Positions 47,201-55,874 of a stretch of DNA of 64,000 nucleotides are shown here, piece after piece (within the stretch, counting starts at the first letter, position 1; the number at the start of each line of letters is the position of its first letter). Source of the DNA: Kutzneria chonburiensis (GTDB lineage: Bacteria; Actinomycetota; Actinomycetes; Mycobacteriales; Pseudonocardiaceae); assembly GCF_028622115.1 (NCBI RefSeq), contig NZ_CP097263.1, positions 7,936,001-8,000,000 of the forward strand. Reading direction: 5' to 3'. A model generated the notes under the pieces. It was not told where the DNA came from. It searched no databases and was given only the letters and a program-made list of their open reading frames with translations. The position numbers were made by a program, and so were the translations under genes.

Positions 47201-47401
47201 GAAGCCGACGCCGCCATCGACTTCAGCGAACGGGCGTTGGCGCTGCTGCGCAAGACCGGCCTGCGCCTGTGGGAGCCCCGCGCTTTGACGCTGCTCGCTG
47301 CGGCTTACCGGGTCGCGGGCGATGTCGTGGCGTCCGAGCGGCACGACGCGGAGGCCGCGACGCTGCTGTCCGCGATGGGACTCACGCCGCCGTCGAACTA
47401 G
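44225..47401 (+). CDS. AfsR/SARP-family transcriptional regulator (first of tandem pair)
   Basis: A 1058-residue regulator. The N-terminal 95 residues form an OmpR-like winged helix (FRVLGPLEVLVDG, then LRTYVMRLRQQLG), followed by a bacterial transcriptional activation domain to about 245. An NB-ARC/AAA-type NTPase domain has Walker A TGPPGTGKTAL near residue 297. The C-terminal third has tetratricopeptide-like repeats. AfsR-type proteins activate metabolite or developmental genes after signal or nucleotide binding. No biosynthetic cluster is adjacent. A palindrome lies upstream. GAGGGG serves as ribosome-binding site. Confidence 0.94.
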   Translation: MAGEIEFRVLGPLEVLVDGVARPLPAAKQRLLLGSLLLRANRAVSAAELVDVVWGERPPAGARNTLRTYVMRLRQQLGPACALRTAQDGYALDVPAGALDATRFREQLVRAREIEDPATVWTLLTEAVRLWRGPVLVDVPLDPLRHNEINRLEAEWMDARERRIDAGLTLGRHEELVPELRELADANPARERIWAQLMIALYRSGRRAEALHVYREVYEYLSDELGVDPGAELLRVHQAVLSDHPSLRSPLGAKASVPAQLPPEVINFVGRSAVAALVAERLAPAEPTATPVVVLTGPPGTGKTALAVHVAHRLRSRFPDGQLFVDLRGHARGPALGPDQVLARFLRALGVAADDVPTDLDEQSAALRSLLTGKRMLIVLDNAARPGQIRPVLPGDPGSAVLITSRDALRGLVAEQGASRVHVGGLTPAESHTLLARILGDEVVRVEPAAAAELAELCTHLPLALRIAAANMIGDDQPRLAEQLVRLREGSRLAALAADGDETVTVRAAFDLSYEALAEPAKRAFRLVGLAPGQDLTPAAMAALADCPPEQARRLLDQLAAANLVQQLAPGRYQAYDLLRVYAHERALAEPEDRALSRLHTYYLHAVAEAAGLLGPEVPSLVPLPPRQGPDRFGDRDEALDWMTAELPNLVPLIQQGRGEIVWQLVDSLRGFFYAQRLATEWQLVTQAGLAAAAEAEDGLAEAAMRYNLAALDWSRGRANEAADGFARALEVFRRTGLRVGEYSALTNLAIALSEMGDLDGAATRFADAMALAEGEPTRLAPVLFNLGLVQVSLGETEEGFGYLARARAICAELGIEHGEVNCLNNLLNFSRHMGRFEAVEEYFEHGVAMSRRLGNQESESGLFNAMALVRLDFGRQDEAERMAATALELADSPSMFRSRIDALNTLGDVALVGGRPAEAIEHYRQALDLSRQRDLRFGEVEALIGLTYAMRDDIQALAHAEEAVELTARHELRLCQGRALLAQAHVHLRSAEADAAIDFSERALALLRKTGLRLWEPRALTLLAAAYRVAGDVVASERHDAEAATLLSAMGLTPPSN

Positions 47402-47499
47402 ACTCCGACGTTCACCGGCGGGAAGTTCCATTTTCGCTAGTGGACACCGCGGCACGCTCCTAGGCTGAACGACAACTGCACGGCCGAGAGGAGGCTGGC

Positions 47500-50400
47500 A
47501 TGTCCACCGACATGCGCTTCCGCATCCTCGGCCCGCTCGAGGTGTCGCTGGCCGGCCGGCCGGTGCCGATCCGCGCGGCCAAGCACCGCACCCTGCTGGC
47601 CAGCCTGCTGCTGCGGGCCAACCGGGTGGTTCCGGTGGACGCGCTGGTCGAGCGGCTGTGGGCCGGCAATCCGCCGGCCCGGGCCAAGGGCACGCTCCAG
47701 ACTTACGTGCTGCGGCTGCGGCAGACCCTCGGCGACCCGGCCCTGGTCCGGACCGCGCCCGAGGGCTACTACATCGACGTGCCGCCGGGATCCGTTGACC
47801 TGGAGCGGTTCCGCGAGCTGTCCGACGAGGGCACGCGGGCCGGCGACGCCGGCGACCTGGCCGCCGCGGCCGCCGCCCTCGACGAGGCCCTCCAGCTGTG
47901 GCGCGGGGCCCCGCTGGCCGACGTGCCGTCGGAGGAGTTGCAGCGCAACGTCGTGCCGCAGCTGGTCGAGCAGCACCTCCAGGTGCTGGAACGACGTATC
48001 GACATCGATCTCCAGCGCGGCCGGCACCAGGCGCTGATCGCCGAGCTCCAGTCGCTCACGGCCAAGCACCCGACGCGGGAGCCGTTCTGGGGCCAGCTGA
48101 TGCTGGCCCTGCACCGCAGCGGCCGGCAGGCCGACGCGCTCGCGGCGTACCGGGGCGTGGCCGGCTATCTGGCCGACGAGCTGGGCATCGACCCCGGCGA
48201 GCCGCTGCGCCGGCTGCACCAGGCCATGCTGCGAAACGACCCCGAGCTGATCGCGCCGCTGGCCGCCGACGCGGCGCGGCCGGTGGTCGTGCCCTCGCAG
48301 CTGCCGGCCGACATCGCCGACTTCGTCGGCCGCGAGAAGCTGATCGACGAACTGGTGGCCCGGTTCGAGCTCGGCACGCCCGACGGCCCGGTGGCCGTGA
48401 TGGGGCCGCCCGGCGTCGGCAAAACGGCCTTCGTCGTCCACCTCGCGCACCGGCTGCGGCCGCGTTTTCCCGATGGCCAGCTCTACGCCAACCTGCGCGG
48501 CTACGCCCTCGGCCCGGCGTTGAGCACCGCGCAGGTGCTGTCTCGGTTCCTGCGGGCGATGGGTGTGCCGCCGGAACAGATCCCGATCGACGTCGACCAC
48601 CAGGCGGCGGCCTTCCGTGGACTCGTCGCGGGTAAGCGCATTCTGATCGTGCTGGACAACGCCGCCGCGGCCGATCAGATTCGGTCGCTGTTGCCGCCGC
48701 CGGAAGGCTGCGCGGTGCTCGTGACCAGCCGCAACGACCTGCGCAACCGTTTGCCCCATGTGGAGACGGTGCTGCTGGAGCCGCTCACGCCGGACGAGTC
48801 CAGACAGCTGCTCAGCGCCGTGCTCGGGCCGGAGCTCAAGGACGTGCCAGCTTCGACGGAGCTGGCTCGGCTGTGCGCGTACCTGCCGCTGGCCCTGCGT
48901 ATCGCCGCCGCCAACCTGGCCAAGTCGCCGCCGTCCGGGCTGGCCGACTACGTGGCCGAGCTTCGCAACGGTAACCGGCTCTCGGCGCTGAGCATTGCCG
49001 GCGACGAGGGCACGGCCGTGCGGGCGGCCTTCGACCTTTCCTATACGACGCTGCAACCGCGGGCCCGTGAGCTGTTCCGGCTGCTGGGTCTCGTGCCCGG
49101 GCCGGACTTCACGCCGCAGGCCGCCGCCGCGCTGCTGGCCACCGATGCCGACGACGCCGCCGAGCTGCTCGACCAGCTCGCCGCCGTGCATCTCGTGCAG
49201 CCTGGGCAGCCGGGTCGATTCCAGTTCCACGACCTGATCCGCCTCTACGCCGCGCAGCGTGAGCACGAGGAGAACACCCGTACCGAGCGGGACATCGTGG
49301 TGCGGCGGCTGCTCGACCACTACCTGGCCGGCGCGATCGGTGCGGCTCACGTGGCCTATCGGGACCTGGTGCGGCTGGTCGTCGGCAAGCAGCAGGGCCT
49401 GGTGTTCACCATCGAGGCCGACGCGTTGGCCTGGCTGGATGCCGAGCGGCTCAACCTCATCGCGGCTTTCGGCTACGCCGCCCGGCACCACCTGGCCGAC
49501 CACGCCGTCCGCCTCGCCGACGCGCTGCGCGGGTATTTCCTTGCGCACCAATACAACGTGGACTGGTTCGCCACCGCCTCGACCGCCGTCACCGTGGCCC
49601 GGCGGGCCGGCGACCGGCGCGGCGAGGCGGCGATGCTGTTCAACCTCGGCACCGCGCAGTGGAACATGGACCGGCAGGAGGACGCGATCGACAGCTTCCT
49701 CGCCGCGGCCGACATCTTCCGTGAGCTCGGGGCCGACGACGGGGCCGCCGCGTCGCTCAACAACGCCGGCAACTCGCACCTGGAACTGGGCCAGTTCGAC
49801 GAGGCCGCCGGCTACTTCGACGAGGCGCTGGCGTTGGCCCAGCGATCCGGCCTGCGGGACGTCGAGGTCATCGGGCGGGCCAACATCGGCTTCGTGCTGC
49901 TGGAACTGGGCCGGCTCGGGGAGGCCGTCGAGCACTGCCGGCGGTCCATCGAGCTGTGCCGGGAAGCCGGTCTGCGGCACTGCGAGGCGCACAGCGTGGC
50001 CAACCTCGGGGCCGCGTTGCTCGAACGTGGGCATCCCGTCGAGGCCATCGAGCAGCTGACCACCGCGTTGGCCATGTTCCGGGGCTTCGGCGAGGTCACC
50101 GCCGGGCTGGAAGTGTTGCACCGCTTGGCAACCGCGTACCAGATGACGTCACGGGTCGAGCCGGCGCTGGAGCTGGCCCGCGAGGCGCTGGACAGCGCTC
50201 GTCGCACCGGCAGCCACCGGGCGCAGGCCATGAGCCTGTCCGCGCTGGGCCTCACCCTGCACATGGCCGGCAAGTTCCCCGACGCCATGCGGTGCTTCGA
50301 CGAGGCACTGGGCATGCTGGACGAGGTCAGCCACATGCGCACCCGGCTGTGGGTGCTGATCGGCGCCTCGATGGCGATGATGCCCGTCGGCCGGCTGGAG

Positions 50401-50730
50401 GAGGCGCTGACCACCGGCCGCCGCGCCCTCGACCTCGCCGCCCCGCTGCCGCTCTACCGGGCTCGCGCGCAGTTGTTGTTGGCGCACCTGCTGATCGCCC
50501 GTGGCGGGGAGCAGGACATGGCCGATGCCTACGCGTACGCCGTGCAGGCGCGGGCGATCTTCGAGAAGGCCGGCAATCCCAGCGGTTCCGCGTGGTCCCT
50601 GCACGTGATGGCCCAGGTGCGGAAACACCGCGGCGACACGGCCGCGGCCGACCGGCTCAACCGTGAGGCCCTGCGCAGCATCGACGGCCGCGCCTGGGCC
50701 GAACGCATCCGCGCCGCGATCACCGCTTAG
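47500..50730 (+). CDS. AfsR/SARP-family transcriptional regulator (second of tandem pair)
   Basis: A 1076-residue paralogue of the preceding gene with the same layout: SARP winged helix (FRILGPLEVSLAGRP), activation domain, NB-ARC with MGPPGVGKTAF near residue 303, and TPR repeats to the end. It lies 98 bp downstream on the same strand and has GAGAGGAGG upstream of its ATG. The two proteins are similar throughout but not identical, suggesting an old tandem duplication. A 12-bp-stem palindrome follows the stop. Confidence 0.94.
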   Translation: MSTDMRFRILGPLEVSLAGRPVPIRAAKHRTLLASLLLRANRVVPVDALVERLWAGNPPARAKGTLQTYVLRLRQTLGDPALVRTAPEGYYIDVPPGSVDLERFRELSDEGTRAGDAGDLAAAAAALDEALQLWRGAPLADVPSEELQRNVVPQLVEQHLQVLERRIDIDLQRGRHQALIAELQSLTAKHPTREPFWGQLMLALHRSGRQADALAAYRGVAGYLADELGIDPGEPLRRLHQAMLRNDPELIAPLAADAARPVVVPSQLPADIADFVGREKLIDELVARFELGTPDGPVAVMGPPGVGKTAFVVHLAHRLRPRFPDGQLYANLRGYALGPALSTAQVLSRFLRAMGVPPEQIPIDVDHQAAAFRGLVAGKRILIVLDNAAAADQIRSLLPPPEGCAVLVTSRNDLRNRLPHVETVLLEPLTPDESRQLLSAVLGPELKDVPASTELARLCAYLPLALRIAAANLAKSPPSGLADYVAELRNGNRLSALSIAGDEGTAVRAAFDLSYTTLQPRARELFRLLGLVPGPDFTPQAAAALLATDADDAAELLDQLAAVHLVQPGQPGRFQFHDLIRLYAAQREHEENTRTERDIVVRRLLDHYLAGAIGAAHVAYRDLVRLVVGKQQGLVFTIEADALAWLDAERLNLIAAFGYAARHHLADHAVRLADALRGYFLAHQYNVDWFATASTAVTVARRAGDRRGEAAMLFNLGTAQWNMDRQEDAIDSFLAAADIFRELGADDGAAASLNNAGNSHLELGQFDEAAGYFDEALALAQRSGLRDVEVIGRANIGFVLLELGRLGEAVEHCRRSIELCREAGLRHCEAHSVANLGAALLERGHPVEAIEQLTTALAMFRGFGEVTAGLEVLHRLATAYQMTSRVEPALELAREALDSARRTGSHRAQAMSLSALGLTLHMAGKFPDAMRCFDEALGMLDEVSHMRTRLWVLIGASMAMMPVGRLEEALTTGRRALDLAAPLPLYRARAQLLLAHLLIARGGEQDMADAYAYAVQARAIFEKAGNPSGSAWSLHVMAQVRKHRGDTAAADRLNREALRSIDGRAWAERIRAAITA

Positions 50731-50735
50731 CCGTG

Positions 50736-50762
50736 ATGCAGGGAAGGCGTCCTTCCCTGCAT
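50736..50762. repeat. Intergenic palindrome / terminator after the second AfsR gene
   Basis: ATGCAGGGAAGG at 50736-50747 and CCTTCCCTGCAT at 50751-50762 form a perfect 12-bp stem with a 3-nt loop, between the AfsR stop and the convergent moaD stop. It can end transcription from both sides. The AAGG/CCTT arms resemble the palindrome at 27882-27904. Confidence 0.8.
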
Positions 50763-50788
50763 TGGCGGCGGCGCTGCGGCGGGGTGGG

Positions 50789-51040
50789 TCAGCCGCCGGC
50801 GAAAGGCGGCAGCACGTCCAGCTCTCGGCCGCCTGCGACCGAGATCTTGGTGTCCCGCACGGCGATTCCGTCCAGCAGCAGGCTGGAGGCGGTCAGCACC
50901 CGGGTCAGCGGCTCGCCGTGCTTGTCCCGCACCAGCTTCAGCACGTCGTCCACAGTGGACTCCGGCGGCAGGCTCAGCTGCTCGTCGTCCACTCCGGCGG
51001 CGGCCTTGGCGCCGGCGAAGTAGCGGATGGTCAACAGCAC
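50789..51040 (-). CDS. moaD: MoaD, molybdopterin synthase sulphur carrier
   Basis: An 83-residue ubiquitin-like protein with the required C-terminal Gly-Gly (PPFAGG), which is thiocarboxylated and delivers sulphur to MoaE for molybdopterin formation. The N-terminal strand is LTIRYFAGAKAAAGV. It follows moaA on the minus strand with a 4-bp gap. Length and fold pattern are typical. Confidence 0.95.
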   Translation of the reverse strand: MLLTIRYFAGAKAAAGVDDEQLSLPPESTVDDVLKLVRDKHGEPLTRVLTASSLLLDGIAVRDTKISVAGGRELDVLPPFAGG

Positions 51041-51044
51041 CCGG

Positions 51045-52106
51045 TCAGCCTCCGATCGCGCTCATCGGACGGTCCGGCTGGGCGAATCCGTCGTCGTTGA
51101 TGCCGTGTCCCTTGGCCTTGCCCCACATCGCCGCCCGCCACAGCTGCGCGAGCTCCTCGTCGGAGGCGCCGGCGCGCAGCGGGCCGCGCAGGTCGGTCTC
51201 GGTGGTGGCGAACAGGCACGTGCGCAGCGCGCCGTCGGCGGTCAGCCGGGTACGGTCGCAGGCCGCGCAGAACGGCCGGGTCACCGACGCGATCACGCCG
51301 ACCGTGGCCGGGCCGCCGTCGACCAGCCAGCGCTCGGCCGGCGCGGCACCGCGGGCGGAGCTGGCTTCCGGGGTGAGCGTGAAGCGAGCGCTCAGCCGGT
51401 CGAGGATCTCCTCGGCGGTGATCATCGTCGTGCGGTCCCACTCGTGCTGCGCGTCCAGCGGCATCTGCTCGATGAAGCGCAGCTGGTAGCCATGGTCCAG
51501 GCAGAACTGGAGCAGGTCCGGGGCCTCGTCCTCGTTCACGCCGCGCATCAGCACCGTGTTGACCTTCACCGGCCGCAGGCCGGCGTCGTGCGCGGCGCCG
51601 AGGCCCGCGAGCACGTCGTCCAGCCGGTCGCGCCGGGTGATCGTGGCGAAGCGGTCCGGCCGAAGTGTGTCGAGGGACACATTGATGCGGTCCAGTCCGG
51701 ACAGCTTGAGCTGACCGGCCTTGCGGGCCAGTGAGACCGCGTTGGTCGTCAGGGACATGCGGGGCCGTGGCCGCAGTTCCGCCGCGGCCGCGAGGATTTG
51801 CGGCAAATCCTTGCGCAGCAGCGGTTCCCCGCCGGTGAAGCGGAGCTCGCGGATGCCGAGTCGGTCGACCGCGATGCGGATCAGCCGGATCAACTCGGTC
51901 CCGGTCAGCAGATCGCCGCTCGGCAGCCATTCGAGGCCCTCGGCCGGCATGCAGTACGTGCAGCGCAGATTGCACCGGTCGGTGAGGGAAACGCGCAGGT
52001 CAGTGGCGACGCGCCCATAGGTGTCGATCAAGCCCGGCAGATCGGGACGCGTCGAGACGTCAGGGGTGCTCCGCACGCCCGGAAGGCCTAGCTCGACGGG
52101 TGCCAT
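51045..52106 (-). CDS. moaA: GTP 3',8-cyclase MoaA
   Basis: A radical-SAM enzyme for the first step of molybdenum cofactor synthesis, the rearrangement of GTP. From ATG 52106 it has 353 residues. The SAM cluster cysteines are C45, C49 and C52 (RCNLRCTYC). A second C-terminal cluster is in CAACDRTRLT and later RTCLFA. It ends with the conserved double glycine (SAIGG). The GTG at 52109 is an alternative start. It leads the moaA-moaD operon. Confidence 0.96.
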   Translation of the reverse strand: MAPVELGLPGVRSTPDVSTRPDLPGLIDTYGRVATDLRVSLTDRCNLRCTYCMPAEGLEWLPSGDLLTGTELIRLIRIAVDRLGIRELRFTGGEPLLRKDLPQILAAAAELRPRPRMSLTTNAVSLARKAGQLKLSGLDRINVSLDTLRPDRFATITRRDRLDDVLAGLGAAHDAGLRPVKVNTVLMRGVNEDEAPDLLQFCLDHGYQLRFIEQMPLDAQHEWDRTTMITAEEILDRLSARFTLTPEASSARGAAPAERWLVDGGPATVGVIASVTRPFCAACDRTRLTADGALRTCLFATTETDLRGPLRAGASDEELAQLWRAAMWGKAKGHGINDDGFAQPDRPMSAIGG

Positions 52107-52208
52107 CACGATCAGGGTAGTCGCTGGTAGCCCTAGGCTGGATCACCGCGGAACGGACATGCGGTAACTCAGACGCTTCGCGGTTATGATGTCTTGTGGG
52201 CCGAGTGT

Positions 52209-52221
52209 CTTAGCAAGTAAG
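52209..52221. promoter_or_regulatory. Candidate MarR operator CTTAGCAAGTAAG
   Basis: An imperfect palindrome 15 bp before the marR start, with 4 of 5 arm bases matching. TTAG-type sites around MarR genes are common autoregulatory operators in actinobacteria. Low confidence without further copies. Confidence 0.35.
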
Positions 52222-52235
52222 CAGGTGATGGGGTC

Positions 52236-52735
52236 GTGTCGGAGACGGCAGAGGCCAGGACGGTCTATCCGGTCAGCGACGAGGAGCTGGAGCGGTTCTC
52301 CTGGCTGGGTCGGGACAGCAGCCTGGTGACGGTCATGTTCCACGCGCGCATCGCCGAGCAGCTGGGCCTGTCCGCCACCGACCACAAGTGCCTCGACCTG
52401 GCCGCCCGCGGGGTCAGCCGATGACCGCCGGCCGCATCGCCGAGCTTTCCGGCCTGTCCACCGGGGCGGTCACCGGCGTGATCGACCGGCTGGAGCGCGC
52501 CGGCTACGTCCGCCGCGTCCGCGACCCGCACGACCGGCGCAAGGTGCTGGTCGAGGTCACGCTGGGCGCGCAGGACCCCGAGCGGTTCAGCCTGCTGTTC
52601 AAGGGACTCACCGAGGCGACTGCGCGGGTACTCGCGCACTACACGCCCGAGCAGCGGGAACTGCTGTACTCCTACGGCGCCGAGATGCTGGACGAGATGC
52701 GCAAGGAAGTCCACCGGATCGGCGAGAAGGGGTAG
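52236..52735 (+). CDS. MarR-family regulator (frame broken by one indel)
   Basis: From GTG 52236 the protein has a helical start and reads through ATDHKCLDLAARG to about 52413, then stops. The winged-helix DNA-binding part continues in the next frame (PMTAGRIAELSGLSTGAVTG, then RDPHDRRKVLVEV) to 52735. One more G in the G4 run at 52410-52413 joins them as ARGGQPMTAGR. Corrected length is about 166 residues, usual for MarR regulators of detoxification or efflux genes. The ligand is unknown. Confidence 0.88.
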
Positions 52736-52798
52736 CGATTCCGCATCTGCGGAGTCTTTCCTCTTCTTGTTCCGCACGAGCGGAGTTAGTCTCGGCGC

Positions 52799-53218
52799 GT
52801 GACTCGACCTGACTCACCCACCTACCGGGTGTCCGAGGCCGCCGTGCTGCTCGGCGTGAGCGACGACACCGTGCGTCGCTGGCTGGACTCCGGCCAGCTC
52901 ACCGCCGGTGTCGACACTGCCGGCCGCAAGGTCGTCGACGGCGCCGAGCTCGCCGCCTTCGCCCGGTCCCAGGCCAACGCCGTGCCCGACCCGTCCGGGG
53001 TGGGCCGCTCGGCCCGCAACCGGTTCGTCGGCCTGGTCACCGAGATCGTCGAGGACAAGGTGATGGCCCAGGTCGAGATCCAGTCCGGGCCGCACCGCGT
53101 GGTGTCGCTGATGAGCACCGAGGCGGTCCACGAACTCGGGCTGACCCCCGGCATGCTGGCGGTGGCCGTGGTCAAGTCCACCCAGGTGATCATCGAAACG
53201 CCGGGAGGCATGTCGTGA
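52799..53218 (+). CDS. Molybdenum-responsive HTH-MOP/TOBE regulator
   Basis: A 139-residue protein. Residues 8-58 are an excisionase/MerR-like helix-turn-helix (RVSEAAVLLGVSDDTVRRW). From about 68 on it has a MOP/TOBE domain (NRFVGLVTEIVEDKVMAQVEI), which binds molybdate. It starts at GTG and its stop overlaps the modA start, so it is the first gene of the molybdate transport operon and should regulate it. This small HTH-MOP form is a common actinobacterial replacement for ModE. Confidence 0.9.
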   Translation: MTRPDSPTYRVSEAAVLLGVSDDTVRRWLDSGQLTAGVDTAGRKVVDGAELAAFARSQANAVPDPSGVGRSARNRFVGLVTEIVEDKVMAQVEIQSGPHRVVSLMSTEAVHELGLTPGMLAVAVVKSTQVIIETPGGMS

Positions 53219-54000
53219 GGAAACTCGTCGTCGCCATCGGGTCGGCCGCACTGCTGCTGACCGCGTGCGGTGGCACGCAGCCGTCCTCGGCCGGTACGTC
53301 CACGACCAGCTCGGCGCCCAAGGAGTCCGGCACGCTGACCGTGCTCGCCGCGGCTTCGCTGACCACCTCGTTCAACAAGATCAAGGTCGACTTCGAGTCG
53401 GCCCATCCCGGCGTGACGGTGAGGATCACCTACGACGGCTCGTCCACGCTGGTGCAGCAGATCACCAACGGCGCCGCGGCCGACGTGTTCGCCTCGGCCG
53501 ACCAGAACAACATGGACAAGGTCACCAAGGCTTCATTGAACGACGGCACGCCGCAGCTGTTCGCGCGGAACAAGCTGGAGATCGCCGTTCCGCCCAGCAA
53601 CCCCAAGAACATCGCCTCGTTCGCCGACCTGGCCAAGCCCGGCGTCGTCGTGGTGGTGTGCGCCGACGCGGTGCCGTGCGGGGCGGCGGCGTTGAAGGTC
53701 GAGGCGGCCACCGGCGTGCACATCTCGCCGGCCAGCAAGGAAACCGCCGTCACCGGCGTGCTGTCCAAGGTCGAGTCCGGTGACGCCGACGCCGGCCTGG
53801 TGTACCTCACCGACGTCAACTCGGCCGGCAGCAAGGTCAAGGGCGTGCCCTTCCCCGAGGCCGACAAGGCGATCAACGACTATCCGATCACCGTGCTGAA
53901 GAACGCGCCGCAATCCGCGCTGGCCAAGGAGTTCGTCGCGTTCGTGCGGGGCGAACAGGGCCGCAAGGAGCTCGGCGCGGTGGGCTTCCAGCTGCCGTGA
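53215..54000 (+). CDS. modA: Molybdate-binding lipoprotein ModA
   Basis: A 261-residue ABC binding protein with a lipoprotein signal ending at C18 (LLLTAC). The mature fold has LTVLAAASLTTSF and YDGSSTLVQQITNGAAADVF, and a conserved VLAAASL start typical of ModA. It should bind molybdate or tungstate outside the membrane and feed ModB-ModC. GGAGGC precedes the GTG, which overlaps the regulator stop. Confidence 0.95.
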   Translation: MRKLVVAIGSAALLLTACGGTQPSSAGTSTTSSAPKESGTLTVLAAASLTTSFNKIKVDFESAHPGVTVRITYDGSSTLVQQITNGAAADVFASADQNNMDKVTKASLNDGTPQLFARNKLEIAVPPSNPKNIASFADLAKPGVVVVVCADAVPCGAAALKVEAATGVHISPASKETAVTGVLSKVESGDADAGLVYLTDVNSAGSKVKGVPFPEADKAINDYPITVLKNAPQSALAKEFVAFVRGEQGRKELGAVGFQLP

Positions 54001-54779
54001 GACGGTCCGTCCCGGTCCTGCTCTGGGCGCCGGCGGCGATAGCGCTGGCCCTGGTCGTGCTGCCGGTCATCGGTCTGGTGGCCCGCAGCGACCTCGGCCG
54101 GCTGCCGCAGCTGGTGACCAGCCCGACCGCGCTGGAGGCCCTGTGGCTTTCGGTGCGGACGGGTGCGACCGCCACTGTGTTGTCGGTGCTGCTCGGCGGT
54201 CCGCTCGCGGTCGTACTGGCCCGTGGGCGGCTGCCTGGGTTGCGGGTGCTGCGGGCCGTTGTGTTGTTGCCGCTCGTTCTGCCGCCGGTGGTTGGTGGTC
54301 TGGCTTTGCTGTACCTGTTGGGGCGTAATGGCTTCGGTGGTCAGGTTCTGGCGGTGTTCGGGTTGCGGCTGCCGTTCACCACGGCTGCCGTGATCATCGC
54401 GCAGACGTTCGTGGCGATGCCGTTCCTGGTCATCGGCCTTGAGGGCGCCTTGCGGACCGCCGGCGAGCGCTACGAGGCTGTGGCCGCCACTTTGGGGGCC
54501 GCGCCGTGGACCGTGTTCCGGCGCGTGACTGTGCCGTTGTTGTTGCCCGCCTTGGGTTCCTCTTTGGTGCTGGCTTTTGCCCGGTCGTTGGGGGAGTTCG
54601 GGGCCACGATCACCTTCGCCGGCAACCTGGAGGGCACCACCCAGACCCTGCCGCTGCTGGTCTACGTGCAGTCCGAGTCCGATGTGGACGCTGCCGTCGC
54701 GGTGTCATTGTTGTTGGTGGTGTTGGCGATCGTGGTCATCGCTGTCGCTCGGCCGCGTTCGATCGAGGGACGGCTGTGA
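53997..54779 (+). CDS. modB: Molybdate ABC transporter permease ModB
   Basis: A 260-residue permease with five or six transmembrane helices and the ABC inner-membrane signature around EAVAATLGAAPWTVFRRVTVP. It starts at GTG, overlapping the modA stop by 4 bp, and its own stop overlaps modC. Length and topology are normal for ModB. Confidence 0.95.
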   Translation: MRRSVPVLLWAPAAIALALVVLPVIGLVARSDLGRLPQLVTSPTALEALWLSVRTGATATVLSVLLGGPLAVVLARGRLPGLRVLRAVVLLPLVLPPVVGGLALLYLLGRNGFGGQVLAVFGLRLPFTTAAVIIAQTFVAMPFLVIGLEGALRTAGERYEAVAATLGAAPWTVFRRVTVPLLLPALGSSLVLAFARSLGEFGATITFAGNLEGTTQTLPLLVYVQSESDVDAAVAVSLLLVVLAIVVIAVARPRSIEGRL

Positions 54780-55870
54780 CTCTCGACCTCGACATCGCTG
54801 TTCGTCGCGACTCCTTCGCCCTGTCCGTGCAGCTTTCCGTTGGGGCGGGCGAGATTGTTGCCGTGCTTGGCCGTAACGGCGCCGGCAAGTCGACCTTGCT
54901 CGGGGCGTTGGCCGGATTGCTGCGTCCTTCCACGGGGCGGATCTCGTTGAGCGGCCGGGTGTTGACCGATGTCGCCGCCGGCGTTCATGTGCCGCCTCAC
55001 CTGCGGGGCATCGGTTTGCTGGCCCAGGATCCGTTGCTGTTCCCGCATCTGACGGTTGCCGCCAACGTCGCCTTCGGTCCTCGTTCGCGGGGCATTTCTC
55101 GTTCGGCGGCCGACGAACTTGCGTCGCGCTTGTTGTCCGATGTGGACGCTGCGGAGTTCGCTTCTCGCCGTCCCGGACAGCTTTCCGGCGGCCAGGCCCA
55201 GCGTGTCGCCGTCGCCCGTGCGCTGGCCGCCGCCCCTGACCTCCTGCTGCTCGATGAACCCCTTGCCGCGCTTGACGTCGACGCCGCCCCCGCGCTGCGC
55301 ACCATGCTCCGGCGCGTGCTACGCGACTCCGGTCGTACCGCGTTGCTCGTCACCCATGATCCGTTGGACGCCCTCGTGCTGGCCGATCGTGTTGTCGTGC
55401 TCTCCGACGGTGAGATCGTCGAGCAGGGCGAGACCCGGGCCGTCTTGTCCCGGCCCCGCACCGCTTTCACCGCCCGTATCGCCGGCTTGGACCTCGTTTC
55501 CGGCCATTTCGGGCCGTCCGGGCTGGTCGTCGACGACTTCGTGATCAGCGGGCACGTGCCCGCACCCATCGCCGACGGCGCCCCGGCCGTCGCCGTTTTC
55601 GCCCCTGCCGCCGTCGCCGTGCACGTCGAGCCGCCCGGCGGTAGCCCTCGCAACGTGTTCGGCGCCGTTGTCGGCGGGCTCGAACCGCACGGCGACCTCA
55701 TTCGACTGCGGGTGAGCCGGGCCGTCGACGGTCCGTCCTGGGTGGACGGCCTCGCCGCCGACCTCACCGCCGCCGCCGTCGCCGACCTCGGTCTCGAGCC
55801 CGGTGTTCGGGTCTGGTTGGCCGTGAAGGCCGCTGAGGTGGCTTTGCACCCGGTTGCCGGGGGATCATGA
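54776..55870 (+). CDS. modC: Molybdate ABC transporter ATPase ModC
   Basis: A 364-residue ATPase. The GTG at 54776 overlaps the modB stop. Walker A is GRNGAGKST, the ABC signature is LSGGQAQR, and Walker B is LLLLDEP followed by an H-switch THDP. A C-terminal TOBE-like region (from about 265) may sense the substrate. It completes the regulator-modABC operon. Confidence 0.95.
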   Translation: MTLDLDIAVRRDSFALSVQLSVGAGEIVAVLGRNGAGKSTLLGALAGLLRPSTGRISLSGRVLTDVAAGVHVPPHLRGIGLLAQDPLLFPHLTVAANVAFGPRSRGISRSAADELASRLLSDVDAAEFASRRPGQLSGGQAQRVAVARALAAAPDLLLLDEPLAALDVDAAPALRTMLRRVLRDSGRTALLVTHDPLDALVLADRVVVLSDGEIVEQGETRAVLSRPRTAFTARIAGLDLVSGHFGPSGLVVDDFVISGHVPAPIADGAPAVAVFAPAAVAVHVEPPGGSPRNVFGAVVGGLEPHGDLIRLRVSRAVDGPSWVDGLAADLTAAAVADLGLEPGVRVWLAVKAAEVALHPVAGGS

Positions 55871-55874
55871 GGGC

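Noticed and set aside
44327-50121. Two very long minus-strand frames (over 890 residues each) opposite the AfsR genes
   Set aside because: They mirror the codon bias of the AfsR genes and contain no recognisable domain.
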